The notes beneath the pieces were generated by a model, which did no database searches, was not told where the DNA came from, and saw only the letters and a program-made list of their open reading frames with translations. Both the position numbers and the translations under genes were made by a program. A DNA stretch of 6,037 nt from Clostridia bacterium (GTDB lineage: Bacteria; Bacillota; Clostridia; Christensenellales; CAG-138). How positions within the stretch are numbered: the stretch's first letter is position 1; every line of letters starts with the position of its first letter. The stretch lies in assembly GCA_017435185.1 (NCBI GenBank), contig JAFSFN010000030.1, forward strand, positions 1 through 6,037, given 5' to 3'. Positions 5,393-6,037 of this stretch are shown in pieces.

Positions 5393-6037
5393 TTATTCAA
5401 TTATCATGTTATCTACAGTACCGCCTGCCGGTATCATGGGCAAAACTTTTTCATCACGGCTTATGCGGCAATCTATCCACACGGGACCGTCTGCGCACTT
5501 TGCCTGCTCTATCGCTTTTGCAAGTTCTTCCATATTATTGCACAGATAGCCTTTACCGCCAAACGCTTCGATCAGCTTAACATAATTTGTCTGACGCTCA
5601 GGTTCAACAGACATGAAACGGTCATGATAGAATGTTCTCTGCCACTGACGCACCATTCCGAGAACTTCGTTGTTGAAAATAACCGTTATTACAGGAAGTT
5701 TCTGGCTCACTGCAGTACATGCCTCATGAAGATTCATGTGAAGTGAACCGTCACTCGTTATATGAAGTACAGGACATTCGGGATGAGCCACCTTTGCGCC
5801 TATCGCTGCGCCATAGCCAAAGCCCATCGTGCCGAGGCCGCCGCTCGTTACAAAACTTCTGGGATTGATGTGACGACAGCGCTGGCCGACCCACATCTGA
5901 TGCTGACCGACATCGGTCACCCATATTGTATCCTTACCGAACTCATCATAAAGTTTATCTATTATCGCATACGGATGCAAAAGGCCGTCACTTGTTTGAA
6001 TGCTACACTTGCTGCCCTCTTTCCATGTCTTCACTGC
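5393..6037 (-). CDS. ilvB: Acetolactate synthase large subunit, C-terminal part
   Basis: This is the C-terminal 214 residues of a thiamine-diphosphate enzyme that condenses two pyruvates to 2-acetolactate (or pyruvate with 2-ketobutyrate), the first common step of branched-chain amino acid synthesis. Numbered from the first visible codon, TDVGQHQMW at about 41-49 and SGGLGTMGFGYGAAIGAK at about 65-82 match the ThDP-binding domain. The Mg/ThDP motif reads SDGSLHMN (95-102) and ends FNN (121-123), followed by LGMVRQWQ (126-133). The C-terminal LPMIPAGGTVDNMI is typical. The gene continues past the right edge: the frame is open to 6037, and a GTG at 6034 is an internal Val codon, not a start. 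The complete protein would be about 550-600 residues. The first Gly of the usual GDG is Ser. No ilvN follows directly; yfhO converges instead. Confidence 0.93.
   Translation of the reverse strand, partial: AVKTWKEGSKCSIQTSDGLLHPYAIIDKLYDEFGKDTIWVTDVGQHQMWVGQRCRHINPRSFVTSGGLGTMGFGYGAAIGAKVAHPECPVLHITSDGSLHMNLHEACTAVSQKLPVITVIFNNEVLGMVRQWQRTFYHDRFMSVEPERQTNYVKLIEAFGGKGYLCNNMEELAKAIEQAKCADGPVWIDCRISRDEKVLPMIPAGGTVDNMIIE

Noticed and set aside
6032..6034. GTG at the right edge as the start of the acetolactate synthase gene
   Set aside because: The frame stays open past the edge, and the visible part covers only the C-terminal ThDP domain, so this codon is internal Val.

Overview
The window looks like chromosomal DNA of a low-to-medium GC Gram-positive bacterium, most likely a gut-type Clostridia (Oscillospiraceae-like) member of the Bacillota. 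This rests on AGGAGG-type ribosome binding sites, strong TTGACA/TATAAT promoters, compact hairpin-plus-U-tract terminators, and a YfhO-family membrane protein. It is inferred from style, not from a database match.

Layout. Positions 1-258 hold no convincing gene, only a cluster of short ATTAGCA-type repeats and a bidirectional terminator. Positions 259-335 are an intact minus-strand tRNA-Arg(CCU). At 401-439, upstream of it on the same strand, lies the 5' half of a second tRNA-Arg(CCU), broken exactly at the end of the anticodon loop. This half still has a consensus promoter (454-482). The arrangement looks like a scar or junction of an integrative element at a tRNA gene. Next comes a minus-strand amidohydrolase (524-1651). 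Divergent from it is a tiny plus-strand gene of 36 codons (1742-1852), 69% Asn plus Gln, with an ideal ribosome binding site and its own terminator. A minus-strand TetR-family repressor (1979-2539) is divergent from a large plus-strand YfhO-type membrane glycosyltransferase-like gene (2675-5341). The two share a 135-bp intergenic region with back-to-back promoters. A bidirectional terminator separates yfhO from the convergent C-terminal part of an acetolactate synthase large subunit (5393-6037), which runs off the right edge.

How the parts work together. The TetR/YfhO pair is the only arrangement suggesting direct regulation: the repressor may control both itself and a cell-envelope glycosylation gene. 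The amidohydrolase, the Asn/Gln-rich peptide and the acetolactate synthase appear to be separate transcription units. The items most worth a second look are the broken tRNA with its live-looking promoter and nearby repeats, and the Asn/Gln-rich microprotein.
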